From assembly GCF_001625305.1 (NCBI RefSeq), contig NW_017803921.1:2683790-2747789 (forward strand): a stretch of DNA of 64,000 nucleotides, written 5' to 3'. Shown here piece by piece: positions 51,801 to 62,200 of the stretch; positions within the stretch are counted from its first letter, which is position 1; every line of letters begins with the position of its first letter. The notes below the pieces were generated by a model. That model saw nothing but the letters and a program-made list of their open reading frames with translations. It did not search any database and was not told where the DNA came from. A program made the position numbers and the translations under genes. Source of the stretch: Branchiostoma belcheri (taxonomy: Eukaryota > Chordata > Leptocardii > Amphioxiformes > Branchiostomatidae).

Positions 51801-54432
51801 CTTTATTATGAAACAATGTGGCCATGAAGGTTTAACAAATGCGTAAATACACGAGTATGGTTTGGCAAAATGATAGACTCTTCATTTTCATTTCTTCACA
51901 ATTTCTTCTTTTCCTTTGGAATTGATTTTGGCCTTTTGGCAGACAATGTTATAAAACTACATCTGTGCTGTACAGGAAGGTGATCACACAACTGGATGCC
52001 ATAAAGAGTGGAAGTGCCACGGCTAAGACCCCCTCTAAGAAGGGTCTGTTCTCCCGAGCAGCCCCTGCAGCCTCCACAGACCAGCAGGTCACATACGAGC
52101 TGTACTACAGACCTGAGCAGGCCAAACTACGGGAGAAGGCCAAGGTGGGAGGGGATTACATTTGATTTGATGGGTCATATTCGTGAGTTGAATGGTCATA
52201 TTACTGTAATGTGTTGAATGGGCATGTTCATGTGTTGATTATAAAGTGTAAGATCATTTTTCAAATTGTTAGTGGTCTTGTGTGCCACTGTGTCCTTGCA
52301 TGTAACATGTTGTAGTATGTCATTTGAAACAAGAAAGGCATTGCTTATTACCTGTACCAATATGTTTGTTTGTAACATGTATTCTTTGGAGATACAACTA
52401 TGTGACATTAAAAATTGTTTAGTACATAGTATGTTTGTTGGCACACAGACTGTTTTTATAATTTGATTGTTGGTCAATTTAAGGCTCACAATGAGTTGAT
52501 AATGCATACAGCCAAGCCAAACCAGAAAACGTCTACCTCATCTGTATTTCTATACGTAATGTGCTGAAATTTGCCTTCCAGTTGGGACAGCTAGAGGACA
52601 GAATACAGCGGTTGGAGGCAACAGTTGGACACAGCCCTGAAAAAGTGGTAAGGACCTGGACTAACTTCAGTTAGGAATGTAAACACAGTATGGTAGTTGT
52701 TGATGTAGATATACATGTATCTCAGATGGTGTAAACATGCCCCCTAGCAGCTGGCTTAGTATTGCAGCAGGTGATACATGACCCAAATTGCATACATGTA
52801 TACAGTAGTGCCAATAAAAAATGTGAAATGCTATTTCCTGCATTTTGATGGGCACATTTTGTTGATAGGCTAAGCTTAGCTTAATGATATCTCTTTCTGC
52901 ATCTGTACATGCTGATTTTTGTCCGTCAAAGATGATGGATTGGGTAAAATTTTTGTCTGTCATGAAAGGCAAAATTACATCAAAAGACGCAAAGACAGAT
53001 GCTGGCTAGAACACTGTTTGATTGTTTCCCTTGTCCAGTCTGCCCTGACCAGAGATGCCTCCACCAAGAGCCTGATGGGAGCTGTGGCGACCCTGGAGGC
53101 CAGGACCACCATGTTAGACCCCATCCAGCTGGACCACATCGAGGCCAGGATGCAGGGGGTACTCCAGAAACTAGCTGAACTCAACAAACAGAGGGCAGCA
53201 GTGGAGGATGCTGACAAACAGAGCAAGGTACCAGGGACTACATCAGCTAACATTTCACCTTTGACCCACAATTTGATTGGCAGAAATTTTAGATAAGTTT
53301 GTAAATGTCAGGAGACAAAGGATTAGTTTTCCTGAATAAAGCAGAAGCGATCTGTCCAAAATATTTCACTTTTTCACATTTCAAGAAAAATCTTTGTCAG
53401 AATACCTTAATACATTTGTACAACTCACACATCTTTTTCTTGTGATATTTAATCTATAGTTCAAGTAAAAGTTTCTCCTCTGCTATGTTCTGACCAGCCT
53501 TTGTTAGTTTGTTGATTTGGACAAGTTAAGATTTTAGGAAGTTATCAATATTGCTTAGTAGCTCTGCTATGAGATAAGTGCATGTGTAACAGTTCCTATT
53601 TTAAAAAAAAAACACTGAAAAGAACTACCATTGAGTAGTATTGACTGGTAAAACACTGTTTATTCCCCTGCAGATTTCCGAGCTGTATGACCTGATGAAG
53701 AAGTGGGAAAGCATGGCCAACAGCCTGCCACAGGTGGTGGAGAGGATGGCAGCACTCAGTGAACTACATCAGCAAGGTAAGGCTGGGGTGGACCAAGTAA
53801 TATAACATCGTGCAGAGGGGCATGTCTTTGAAAATAGAAGAAAACTTGCACTGTAAAGAAAAACTGCAAGAGGGGAGACCTGTAGTCTTGCTCCTAATAT
53901 TGCTGATATTGAAGTTTACAGTTCTAAAATTCAAGCACTATTTTTGTAATTTTTATTTTTGTAATTTCCAATAGCCATGCAGTTTAGCCAGGCCTTGAGC
54001 CAACTGGACACCACCCAACAGCAGCTGTCCACCACTCTCAAGTCCAACACCACTATGGTCAAGGAGGTCAGTCTTCACTTTAACTTTACAACTAGCAGTC
54101 TATATCTCTATTACAAGTTTGAAGTAGATGTATATGACTTTAAGTAATGCTAGGAATTACCCCACGCATTTTTGGTAACAGTGCTATCTCTGTATCTTCA
54201 GAAAATATTGCCATGAACTGGCTTTAAACTTGTGTATTGATATTTCACATGCAGTTTATGTAAACTTTGCCTTATATGTATTAGCTTTACCAAGAAACAT
54301 TTCAGGCTTTTTGTTTCACTTCATCTGTTTGTCTCGTCTTTTCAGCTCCAAGACAATTTTGCTGCCAACATGGCCACCATAGAAGCCAACTGTAAGGCCC
54401 TGGATGCACGACTAAAGACGGTGAAGAAGTAA
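27880..54432 (+). CDS. DCTN2: Dynactin subunit 2 (dynamitin, p50), complete
   Basis: Links the dynactin shoulder to the Arp1 filament and is needed for dynein cargo transport and spindle function. Exons: 27880-27915, 29252-29317, 36262-36358, 46373-46437, 50654-50749, 51472-51632, 51976-52144, 52582-52647, 53039-53227, 53674-53776, 53975-54066, 54346-54432. All junctions are GT-AG and in phase, giving 408 residues against 401 in human. Seen: N-terminus MADPKYADLPGI as in human, then DVYETSDLPEDDQA, the DFSDRI...RTGYE segment, ETPQQKFQRLQ, VTYELYYRPEQ, the coiled-coil blocks VEDADKQSK and AMQFSQALSQLDTTQQ, and a lysine-rich end KTVKK. Introns 2 to 4 are 7 to 10 kb, 4 kb and transposon-rich. 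A possible ATTAAA poly(A) signal lies at 55058-55063. Divergent from KIF5 and convergent with RPL27. Confidence 0.98.
27916..29251. other. DCTN2 intron 1
   Basis: Contains a short perfect hairpin at 28251-28282 (AAGGAGGTTAAA / TTTAACCTCCTT) and a right-truncated hAT-like MITE (28852-29140). Otherwise I see nothing. Confidence 0.5.
29318..36261. other. DCTN2 intron 2 (about 6.9 kb)
   Basis: Repeat content: MITE relatives at 31936-32090, 32354-32700, 34060-34374, 34690-34885 and 35185-35295, and the 35965-36220 repeat shared with KIF5. A CpG-richer, apparently single-copy stretch is at 32990-33330. No supported exon. Confidence 0.5.
32448..32531. repeat. Perfect 42-bp direct tandem duplication
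   Basis: The unit beginning AGAGAAAAATTTAAAGATGT occurs twice back to back (32448-32489 and 32490-32531) inside a hAT-like MITE copy. No mismatch, so it is recent. Confidence 0.9.
39195..39305 (-). pseudogene. Possible Myb/SANT-like fragment of a Harbinger-type transposon
   Basis: On the minus strand a short frame reads KKMAYKKAKDNNRKSGRNSF. It resembles the YKKxKDHNxKSG core of Myb/SANT-like proteins that accompany PIF/Harbinger transposases. Only about 30 residues, no transposase nearby. Confidence 0.3.
40940..41130 (+). pseudogene. Non-LTR retrotransposon reverse-transcriptase fragment, frameshifted
   Basis: In one frame KWIRSYLGNRKQAVFVN, from about 40945, matches the W-I-x-x-Y-L-x-N-R-x-Q-x-V segment of LINE reverse transcriptases. 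In another frame GVPQCNCLGPLLFSIFANDL, from 41039, matches the GVPQGSxLGPLLF block. The frameshift and a Gly-Ser loss after GVPQ show a dead copy. The active-site YADD region is not found. Confidence 0.75.
43740..44103. mobile_element. MITE with TTGGTTCT...-type ends (one of many copies)
   Basis: AATTCAATCAATTGGTTCTC at the left, inverted as AAGAACCAACAAATTGGTG at the right. The interior has GGGCTATCATAGGATGCCTA, shared by copies at 38165, 45570 and near 4210. Fuller ends in other copies read GGCCACACCAATTTAAT. Confidence 0.6.
46930..47450. repeat. Minisatellite interrupted by a 204-base assembly gap
   Basis: AAATGGGCTTCGTGGGGGG..CACTGTAGTTGACC near 46940 recurs as AGATGGGCCCCGTGGGGGT..CACTGCAGTTGACC near 47091, a unit of about 150 bp. 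N runs from 47160 to 47363, so the true copy number is unknown. Confidence 0.7.
48077..48450. mobile_element. Large foldback element
   Basis: CACAAGACTGCACAAATGTA..GCTAATGTTGTAGGGAATAC..GAAACCTATTC at the left is mirrored almost fully at 48383-48445, giving arms of about 65 bp around an inner spacer of about 240 bp. No coding capacity. Confidence 0.65.
50861..51282. mobile_element. hAT-type MITE with intact 8-bp target duplication
   Basis: Perfect 14-bp ends TAGAGCTGTGTACC / GGTACACAGCTCTA, flanked on both sides by AACAGCAC (50853-50860 and 51283-51290). The interior is rich in GGTACAG motifs. It lies in DCTN2 intron 5, ending 181 nt before exon 6. Confidence 0.88.
52826..53012. mobile_element. 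Left-truncated hAT-like MITE next to DCTN2 exon 9
   Basis: Matches the CAGTGTTCTAGCCA family in reverse (GATGCTGGCTAGAACACTG at its right end). It ends about 25 nt before the exon 9 acceptor, so only the pyrimidine tract lies outside it. Confidence 0.65.
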
Positions 54433-55321
54433 CTTGTGCAGCTTCAGTTCAGTTGATCGATAGTTTTATGTTTCAAGACTTTGCTGGATGCACACAACAT
54501 TATCTGAGTTATCAGACCCATTTTCACCTTTGTATCTTACTGAAGCTTTCTTGGATTATCTTTACAAGGGTATCCGATTCTCAATGGTAGGTTTCAACCA
54601 AAACTGCAAATTTTTGTCAGTCCATGTAATTTATTGCTATTGGCCTGAGCATCTATGAAACTGCATACTGTAAATGTAATGTGCAAGGCATAATGCAGGA
54701 AACGTCTTGAGAATGCTGCAAATTTAATGGAAGCAATGATTTATACCATGGTACACTTATTATTTGCACTGTTGTGGGGTCGATGAAAAGTATATTTGAT
54801 GCGTGTAAGAAGTTGGGATTTAAGGCAAGTGATGCCAACATGGTGCTGACAGGAAACATAAGATTGGTCTGATATGTTGTGTGGGTTTATTTTTTAAGAG
54901 ATCAACTACATTTACCGGCAATGCTATGGCCAAGTAACCACTATACAAAGGTGACCGCTAGTACAGGTTTGACTGTATTTGCTTTCCGTATTGATAATTG
55001 ATCCTTAGCCATAGAGTAACCATGAGCAGGCAATTGTTACTTGGGATGTCAAATGCAATTAAAAAGTTGTCTCACAATCATCAATGAGTTTCAGAGTGTT
55101 TTGTCTCCTTGTTATCGATACATTCATTCACATTATCTGATAAAAATCTGTGGTAGGGATTTCTCTCACAATCACAACACGTTTTAACATCAACCATTCA
55201 ATGTTAGAACGTTTGGATGCTCATACATTAAACATTCATTCCCTAACACACTCAGACAAAAAGAAGACCAGAATGCTGACATGTCTCCAACGGAATACGA
55301 CAGATTTTATTATAATATCAT
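54433..55321. other. DCTN2 / RPL27 convergent 3' region
   Basis: Holds the DCTN2 3' UTR (ATTAAA at 55058-55063 is a candidate poly(A) signal) and the RPL27 poly(A) signal on the minus strand (AATAAA, 55306-55311). The two 3' ends are about 250 nt apart if both signals are used. Confidence 0.55.
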
Positions 55322-57271
55322 CTAGAAGCGTAGCTTCTGGAAGAACCACTTGTTCTTGCCGGTCTTGTATCTGAAACAGGAGGAAAATGTGTCAAAATAA
55401 TGTGTCAAAATGACATAGCAAGAATTTAGTGGGCCTTTCTTTTCCATTGTTCCATTGTCAAATTAACCTTTCCGAAAGCAGTTTAGCATTAAATGTAATG
55501 TTGGAGTGTTTCGTCTCATAGTGTCATGAGAAGAGACACTGTAAGATAGCGACACACCGTTGCTTTTTGCAGAGGGAACGCCATACAAGTAATGAGGACT
55601 GCTTGTCTGGAACTAGTTCTGCAATATCAGTTCATCTAGATGCACACATCACTATTTAAAATCTGTAATATTCTTCGAACAAGCAAAGAAGTGAGGTGTA
55701 CAACAAATATTGTAGGTACAAAACTGTTACAGAAGATACAGTGATAAGACCTACCTCTCCTCAAACTTGAGTTTGGCTTCCCGCTTCGCCTTGCGTTTCA
55801 GCGCAGGATCCCTGAACACATCCTTGTTGATGAGGCCCTTGTCAAGTGGAACATCAACGGAGTATCTGTGGACAATAAAGCAAGACATATCAATTACACT
55901 GACAGCTACTGTAAAACTACAAAAAGGAAGTTAAGCATTTACTACAAAGAACATTTTTCATTCAAATATGAAAATTTTCTGCCATCAAGATGTTTATATT
56001 GGCCACATCTGTGTCAAAACTGGAAACAGTTGAAATCAATGTTCTTCAGCATGGTTTCAATGTTTGATATCAAGTGTTGGAGTGTTTCGTCTCAAAGTGT
56101 CATGAGAAGGGACACTGTAAGATAGCGACACACCGTTGATTTTTGCAGAGGGAACGCCATACAAGTAATGAGGACTGCTTGTCTGGAACTAGTTCTGCAT
56201 GAAGTCTTACGTTGTGATGATTATGTTTGTATTAAAGTCTCTTCTATCCACAATATTAAGTCAGGCCATGTTGATTTGGTTATATGGATGACATCCGCAC
56301 ATGAAGTTTTGTCCGTTTCCAAAAAAAAAAGCTTTTGACCATAAGGCCTCATATGGCCTAGAATAAAAGCTGATGTTACATACCTTGTGGGCATGATGTG
56401 GTTGTAGTTGCACACCTTAACGAAAGCCTTGACCTTGGACCTCTTGGCCAGGCGTTTCTTGCCCATCCTGGCAGTCACACGGCGAGGGTAGCGGTCCATG
56501 CCGGCCACCAGCGCATGGCCATAGGGTCTGTCGTGGGTACCCTCATCATAGTTCTGTACACAGAGGAAGGCAGTCAGCATTTAGATCATCAAAGAATGCA
56601 TTGCATTTTGTGAAGTAAATTCAAGAAAAGATGTGTAAGGGAAAGGCCCTAATATAAAAGGTTCAAAGATGTGATACAAAAAATAGTTTTGCTAGTAGTA
56701 TAACACAACTTAGCCATTAAATGGACATGAAACTTTTTTGAAGCGGTTACAATTAAGTTAACGCGTAAATGTGTATTGTTGGAGTGTTTCGTCTCATAGT
56801 GTCATGAGAAGGGACACTGTAAGATAGCGACACACCGTTGCTTTTTGCAGAGGGAACGCCATACAAGTAATGAGGACTGCTTGTCTGGAACTAGTTCTGC
56901 AATTCTACGGCCCACATGTCACATACTAGTATACGATGGCGTTACATTTTATATAGCTAAGCTTGTTATTCAGTGTCACAAATTTACTCCACTGGACATG
57001 GAAACATGGGTTTGGAGAAGGAATTCAAACGTTTGCCACCATCTTATCAAGGAAATTTGATATACTAGTAAGATACCCAACTCAAGTCCGAAAGATCTTC
57101 TAGTACATGTTGCCCCCCTCCCCCATCACTGCAAAGTGTGCACACACGGACAAACACTCCGAGGGTCTAACGTTACCGTAGGTTCCTTACCTTCACGATG
57201 ACAGCTTTCCTGCCTGCATACTTCCCTTTCAGGACGAGGACGACTTTCCCTGACTTCAGGAACTTCCCCAT
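55322..57271 (-). CDS. RPL27: 60S ribosomal protein L27 (eL27), complete
   Basis: Large-subunit ribosomal protein. Coding exons in transcript order: 57271-57191, 56553-56384, 55865-55755, 55370-55322. Phases agree and give 136 residues, the same length as human RPL27. Seen: [20 protein letters not shown] (KOW-like start), [48 protein letters not shown] and the terminal [11 protein letters not shown]. The exon carrying the ATG starts at 57283 after an AG acceptor, and a non-coding first exon ends at 57699. Poly(A) signal AATAAA lies at 55306-55311, about 11 nt past the stop, typical of compact ribosomal-protein mRNAs. Each of the three coding introns contains one copy of a 128-nt H/ACA snoRNA. 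Confidence 0.98.
55496..55623 (-). ncRNA. H/ACA box snoRNA, copy A (RPL27 intron 3)
   Basis: 128 nt, sense to RPL27. Hairpin 1 closes with TGCAGA/TCTGCA, then H box AAAGCA, then hairpin 2 closed by GGTGTGT/ACACTCC, then ACA three bases from the 3' end. Upper stems are CCAgACAAG/CTTGTaTGG and AGTGTC/GACACT. Pocket strands are ACTAGTT with CGTTCCC (hairpin 1) and GTCGCTAT with ACGAA (hairpin 2). From each upper stem to its box is about 13 to 15 nt, as the H/ACA rule requires. It is processed from the host intron by inference. Confidence 0.85.
56072..56199 (-). ncRNA. H/ACA box snoRNA, copy B (RPL27 intron 2)
   Basis: Second 128-nt copy, again sense and intronic. The H box is AAATCA rather than AAAGCA and still fits ANANNA. 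The terminal box is ACA followed by CTT. Both guide pockets are identical to copy A. Changes fall in the hinge and around the apical part of hairpin 2. Confidence 0.85.
56774..56901 (-). ncRNA. H/ACA box snoRNA, copy C (RPL27 intron 1)
   Basis: Third 128-nt copy, sense and intronic. The H box is AAAGCA and the terminal box is ACA followed by ATA. Guide pockets are identical to copies A and B. Sequence outside the 128 nt is not shared, so the repeat unit matches the RNA boundaries. Confidence 0.85.
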
Positions 57272-57698
57272 TGTGATGCCGGCCTGGAAAAATTATGGAC
57301 GATTCTGAATCAACTTCTTCGGCAAGGCAAAATATTTTAGTGGAAAACGGTAGCTACCGAGATAATTGTGAATAAAAATACTAGTACGTCCCGAAAACGC
57401 CAATCGTGATATCATAAAATGGACCCTTGGAACCATCAATGGGCAGCAAAATTCTACTTTTCTCAGTATTTTTCATAGTTCAGAGGCTTTGGTCATGCAG
57501 AAACGTGTATCCACACAGTCACAGATAACCATCATTTTTGTGCCACATATATCAGCCTGAACTTGAGATTATGAAACAAAATAATGACACTGATACGTTC
57601 CTTATACTTATATGGTTTTATACAACTCAAATATGGTACACTGGTTGGACATAAAACGGTGGATGGACACCGATTTCTTGGGAGGGTTGTACACTCAC

Positions 57699-57730
57699 CT
57701 ACACCAAGATGGCGGCCAGTGAAAAGAGAC
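57699..57730 (-). promoter_or_regulatory. RPL27: RPL27 non-coding first exon and TOP-type start
   Basis: On the minus strand a pyrimidine run (TCTCTTTTC) leads into an ATG-free exon that ends at a consensus donor, GTGTAG|GTGAGT. This is the layout of 5' TOP ribosomal-protein mRNAs. A perfect YY1 motif (AAGATGGCGGC on the plus strand, 57706-57716) lies inside it. The exact start nucleotide is inferred. A TCTCGCG/CGCGAGA inverted repeat lies upstream at 57792-57808. Confidence 0.65.
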
Positions 57731-58985
57731 CGAGTAGAGCCTTCGCGGGGGGTCGTACATTTTTCTCTCTCGGTAAATCTCGGCGTACTGCTCTCGCGTA
57801 GCGCGAGACTTGGAGCGCCCTCTTGCGCTTTGTGTTATATCACTAGACGTACACAGGTAAGATGGATCGACAGCACAAGTACACAAGATTGGGACTTGGA
57901 GTCTACCAATTAATCACGAAGTTTACTTGTTAACTTGCTATCTTTTCAACCCCTTTCATGCTATCATTTCGATCCCATTTCTCAACAATTTTCAGCCTCT
58001 ACCAGGCTTCGGGAAGCGACTGCTCTGGCAAACTGTACTCTATATCTAGCGGACCAACTCCCCTGGCATGCCATCTGTATATTTGGCCAATTTCTACTCT
58101 TTCCAGCCGCTTCTCAAAGCCAGCTGGTAGAGGCTAGAACATTTCCTCCATGAAGCAAAATGTACTGTTGAATGGCAAACCTTATTAAAAGGGCATTTAA
58201 GCCAGGAGTTTGCCGATCCCACACTAACATATCCCTACGTATACAATGTATATACAAAAGTTTTACACTTCATTAACTTCCAGAGGCAGTCTCTTAGTTT
58301 CACTTAGTAAATCCTGTCACCAAATGGTGAGTTTGATCAATTATGTTAATGAGATCAATACGAAGTAGCATATTTATTATATTGAACAAAGCTTTATTGT
58401 TGGCAGCATCTGTAACACTTTTGAATATTGAGTTACAATCATTATCATCAGTCGGCTGAGCTAGTGAAAATAATGCCTTGTATACATCATCAGTAGCTGT
58501 TATGTCTAAAATGATTTTACTCACGCAAAGCATTATATGATATTTGCTTATAATCTCACGAAAGGCATACATTAATATTATTTCTTCATTGCCAAGGCAC
58601 TTGTGAAGTAAGTTGTTCGAGAAAGAGCCATGAATCAAACGTCACTACTACAACTTACAAGACCCTACAATAAGCGTATGCTATCGTACTAGACGAAACA
58701 CAATTGCAGCATTTACTTTTGTAGTGTATATCCTTTTCTTTAACATTTACAACAGACGTCAAGTTTCTTTACTCTACTAATGCATAGTTAGGTTTCTTTT
58801 TCCCATATCTCATTGCGGTACATGTAATGTTTTTCTCGTTAATTTAACCGCTATTAGCATATGGTCTCAAAAAGGAATACATTTGTAAATTCCTTAAATG
58901 TTTCTCAATGCCTAAGCACCGTATTTTACATTCTTTACATTGTAAATTTTCATCTTCTTTTGTACAGATATTGATGGCTAAGCTT
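57731..58985. other. Intergenic region upstream of RPL27 and 3' of the PUB-NHR gene
   Basis: Left part: RPL27 upstream promoter with the TCTCGCG/CGCGAGA motif. Middle: a MITE (57991-58136). Right part: probable 3' UTR of the PUB-NHR gene, with minus-strand AATAAA at 58393-58398 and 58373-58378. An AT-rich minus-strand ORF of 112 codons (58300-58638) overlaps it. I do not recognise its product. Confidence 0.45.
57991..58136. mobile_element. Short MITE
   Basis: GCCTCTACCAGGCTTCGGGA at the left and GCTGGTAGAGGCTAG at the right are inverted copies over about 28 bp with a gap. About 146 bp in total. Confidence 0.6.
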
Positions 58986-59278
58986 TTAGTCAAGATCAAG
59001 GAATTCGCTCTCATCCGGTGGAGTGAAACCGGTGTAGGTGGTTGGCTTGAAGTTGAATGGTTCAGGGTCGCTGTCTATTGGTGACTGGTCCCCATCGCTC
59101 ATTGGCTGCTGGAAATTGAAACTGGTTCCCATTGGTGGTTGGAAACTGGTGCCCTTCGGTGGCTGGAAACTGGTGCCTGTCGGTAGCTGGAAGTCGGAAC
59201 CCATCGATGATTGGAACCCGGAGCCAGGCAGTTGGAAGGTCGTGTCTATTTCTGGCTCTGATTCGTCGTCAGCAACTT
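58986..59278 (-). other. C-terminal repeat tail of the PUB-NHR protein
   Basis: The last exon encodes an acidic, disordered-looking tail with five or so units of about 10 residues built on FQ(L/P)P(T/K/M)GTS, followed by DGDQSPIDSDPEPFNF and an acidic end EFLDLD. I see no known domain. It could be a linear-motif region for protein binding. Confidence 0.7.
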
Positions 59279-62200
59279 CTAGAGAGCAACCATAAAATAA
59301 TGATCTTAGTGTCACATTTGAAACAAAAAATTAATGGTAATTTCACTAATATAACTTAATTGGAATACTGGAGTCAGAATTCTGAGTCGGGGTCCGGCCG
59401 GACAGTTTGTGGGAACGAAATGACGTAGATGACAACAAAACACACAAAACATTTAAAAGATAATCATAATCATAATTTATGTATATTTATTTATTGATTG
59501 ATTTTATGGATATGCGTTTGTTATTTTTCGTTCATTCAAAGAGCCCTGCCTGATAAGTGACTAATAAGTCAAAATACATGTAGTATTAAACCAATACGAC
59601 ATCATACTTTTATACATACATCTCTGTCAGTCAGCCTCAAAAGACAATGGTATAACTGCACAACAATAGGATAGTACAGTTCCAAATACAATGAATATTA
59701 AATGCATATTTTGCTAACCTCTATCAACAAATTTGACAGCCTTTGTTGAACCAAACAGGTCGAGGACGGCCCACAGTGGCTTGTCCGTCGGTATGTCGTT
59801 GAAGACCTCCACATCTTTCATCGTCTCCTCCCCATCAGTACCGGACAGTGAGTACACCAGCGATCCGCCGCCGTCTACGTGAAAGCTGAGCACGCTTCCC
59901 TCGGTGGCCACGTCCTCTCCCAGCGGCTCCAGCCAGTAGCCGTCCCTCTTGGCCAGGTCGGTCCCGAACAGCGGCAGGTCCGCCGGCTTCCAGAACAGGG
60001 GGTTCTCGGTGGTCACCCCGAACATCGCCGCGCACTTGGTGTCCGGCTCGCAGTCGGTGAACTCCACGGTAACCCGCTTGTTGACGCGGAACGGTTTGGA
60101 GGAGAAGGCGAGGGCCTTACTGATGTCTCCAGGGCGCCGGGCGGTTCTCTTGTCTTCTGAGAGCTCGATGTTAGCTCCGTGTACAGTGTGGAACTCAACA
60201 CCCTGCAGTTCCTCAATACCACCTGTCATGCCTGGAAAAAAAAACAGCAATTATATAAATATATTAGGGGTTCTTGAAATAGAGAGAGGGTCAGGTATAA
60301 GAAGTCTGAAGTGTATAAACGAATTTACAAATACCGTGCGTTGAATACAGTGGAACAAGAAACACATTTTATCTCAAATTGTACTCTCTCTAGCAATAAG
60401 CAAAATTAAGTCTTTGCCGCAGCCTCCAAATTCTAGGTCCTAACTTTTACAGCTGAGCAAGCACAAATAAAATACCACTAAGGACGCAATGTACATGTGT
60501 GTTCAATTCTTTCCTATAAGGACAAATGATAAACTGAAAACCATCTATCTAATATATCGCTGTTATCATTTTTAAAAGTACAAATAAATGACGAGCCGTA
60601 CATGACTTGGTAGACAAGACCAGCTACAATTACATAGCATATGATATCTTTGCTTACCTTCGATTTGATCCTCCAGTCGGCTTACGTCCAAATACCCTCC
60701 TGGTATGGTCCTGTGACGAACATGAAAAAAAAAACGGATCATGAAACAGCGAACAATGTTGATATGATATAATTACTAGTATTAGGTTCGAGGTTTATGC
60801 CAATTCTACACATCACAGCATCATTCTACACAAGATTTTCTCAGAATTTAAAACAGATTATCTGTGTTTGGTTCGTACAATATGCAAGGCATTCTGATAT
60901 ATCGTACCCACATCTATACCCTTGAACCTTGAACGGGACCCAAATCTATAACAGTAGTATATAATTGTAGTATATGACAGAGAAACATTTATACCTCAGG
61001 CATAAGTCAAGCGATTTGATGGTTGGCTCAAGAAGATCATCGTTAGACCGAGGGAACACCAACGTCTTTTGCTCGTCTCTCTTTAAAGAAAAGATCAAGA
61101 TTAAGGTTATAACAATCACAGAGACACATATCAGACAATGAAAGTGTTACAATGTCATAACAAACATTACACACAACAATTACATGGAAGCAAAAATAAC
61201 ATCGAAGTACATAAATGTACAATTAAAACAGTGCGAAAAGGTACAGCCTAAATGGTTAACAAATGATTTTTGCTCGCTCTCTTGAAAGCAACGAGGCTTC
61301 TCTGACTGACTGAGATAGTTGGTCCCAGAGTGATGCGGTGTGTCATAAAGCTGGTTTTATAGCTAGGTCTGGGTCCGGCAGCGAGGAACATAAAGTATTG
61401 TTGCGTAAGCATCAAATCAACATGACCTTATTTACAATGAAAGACTTACAATAACCCAGCCAGCAGCAACCATGAACTGCATGACAGTCTGGGTAGCGGA
61501 TGAAGCGGCAAAGAGGAACATCTTGTCTTTCACTTGGATAACTCTCGTCTCATCACTGCTGGGTCGGTTCAGAATTTTCCTGTAAAATCAAGAGAAATTT
61601 GGAACTGAAACAATTGTAATAACTGGTATGTTAAAACTTTTATGAAGGGGTTAACACACATACTTTTTTACTGCGAATTATCGACAACTGCCTTGTATAT
61701 ATCTGGCAAATGTTATGATCGAATTGTCCTGGTCAAATTTGGCTAAAACGTTGGAAATCTTAAGCTTAATTCCTTGTATAAAACTAAAATGTTAAATGGT
61801 ATTTGCTTTATATTATATCATTTCAAACCTTTATAAATTGGCTAACATTTTTTTTTACTGGGAATTATTGTTAACTGACTAAATATCATATGAATGACCG
61901 AATTGTGCTGGAAAAGGCACACCTGACTGAAATGGTAGAAAAGTTAATTTCTTGCATAAAGCTTCGTTGCATTTCAAAGAATATTCCGTGTATGTACGAG
62001 TAGTTGTGTATATTCACCTTGTTTGCATCCGAATGTATGAGAGGGTAAATCTGGCCCTGTCAGCTGAAGCCTCTGCCTTGATGGCGTCAGCACACGCATC
62101 CAGGATCGGTACTTTATCCCGGAGGAGTGCCTGAAAAGATAGGTCCAAAAAGTTTAGACAAATGTCTTGTATTACTATCCGCTGTCACATTAAGTGTCCA

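Noticed and set aside
57490-57550. Possible C/D box snoRNA on the minus strand in the RPL27 5' UTR intron
   Set aside because: The C box (ATGATGG) has a mismatch, there is no terminal stem and no clear guide next to a D box.
58300-58638. A 112-codon minus-strand ORF
   Set aside because: AT-rich, in the likely 3' UTR of the PUB-NHR gene, no recognisable domain.
59879-60344. Plus-strand ORFs opposite NHR-2
   Set aside because: Shadows of the GC-rich NHR-2 exon on the other strand.
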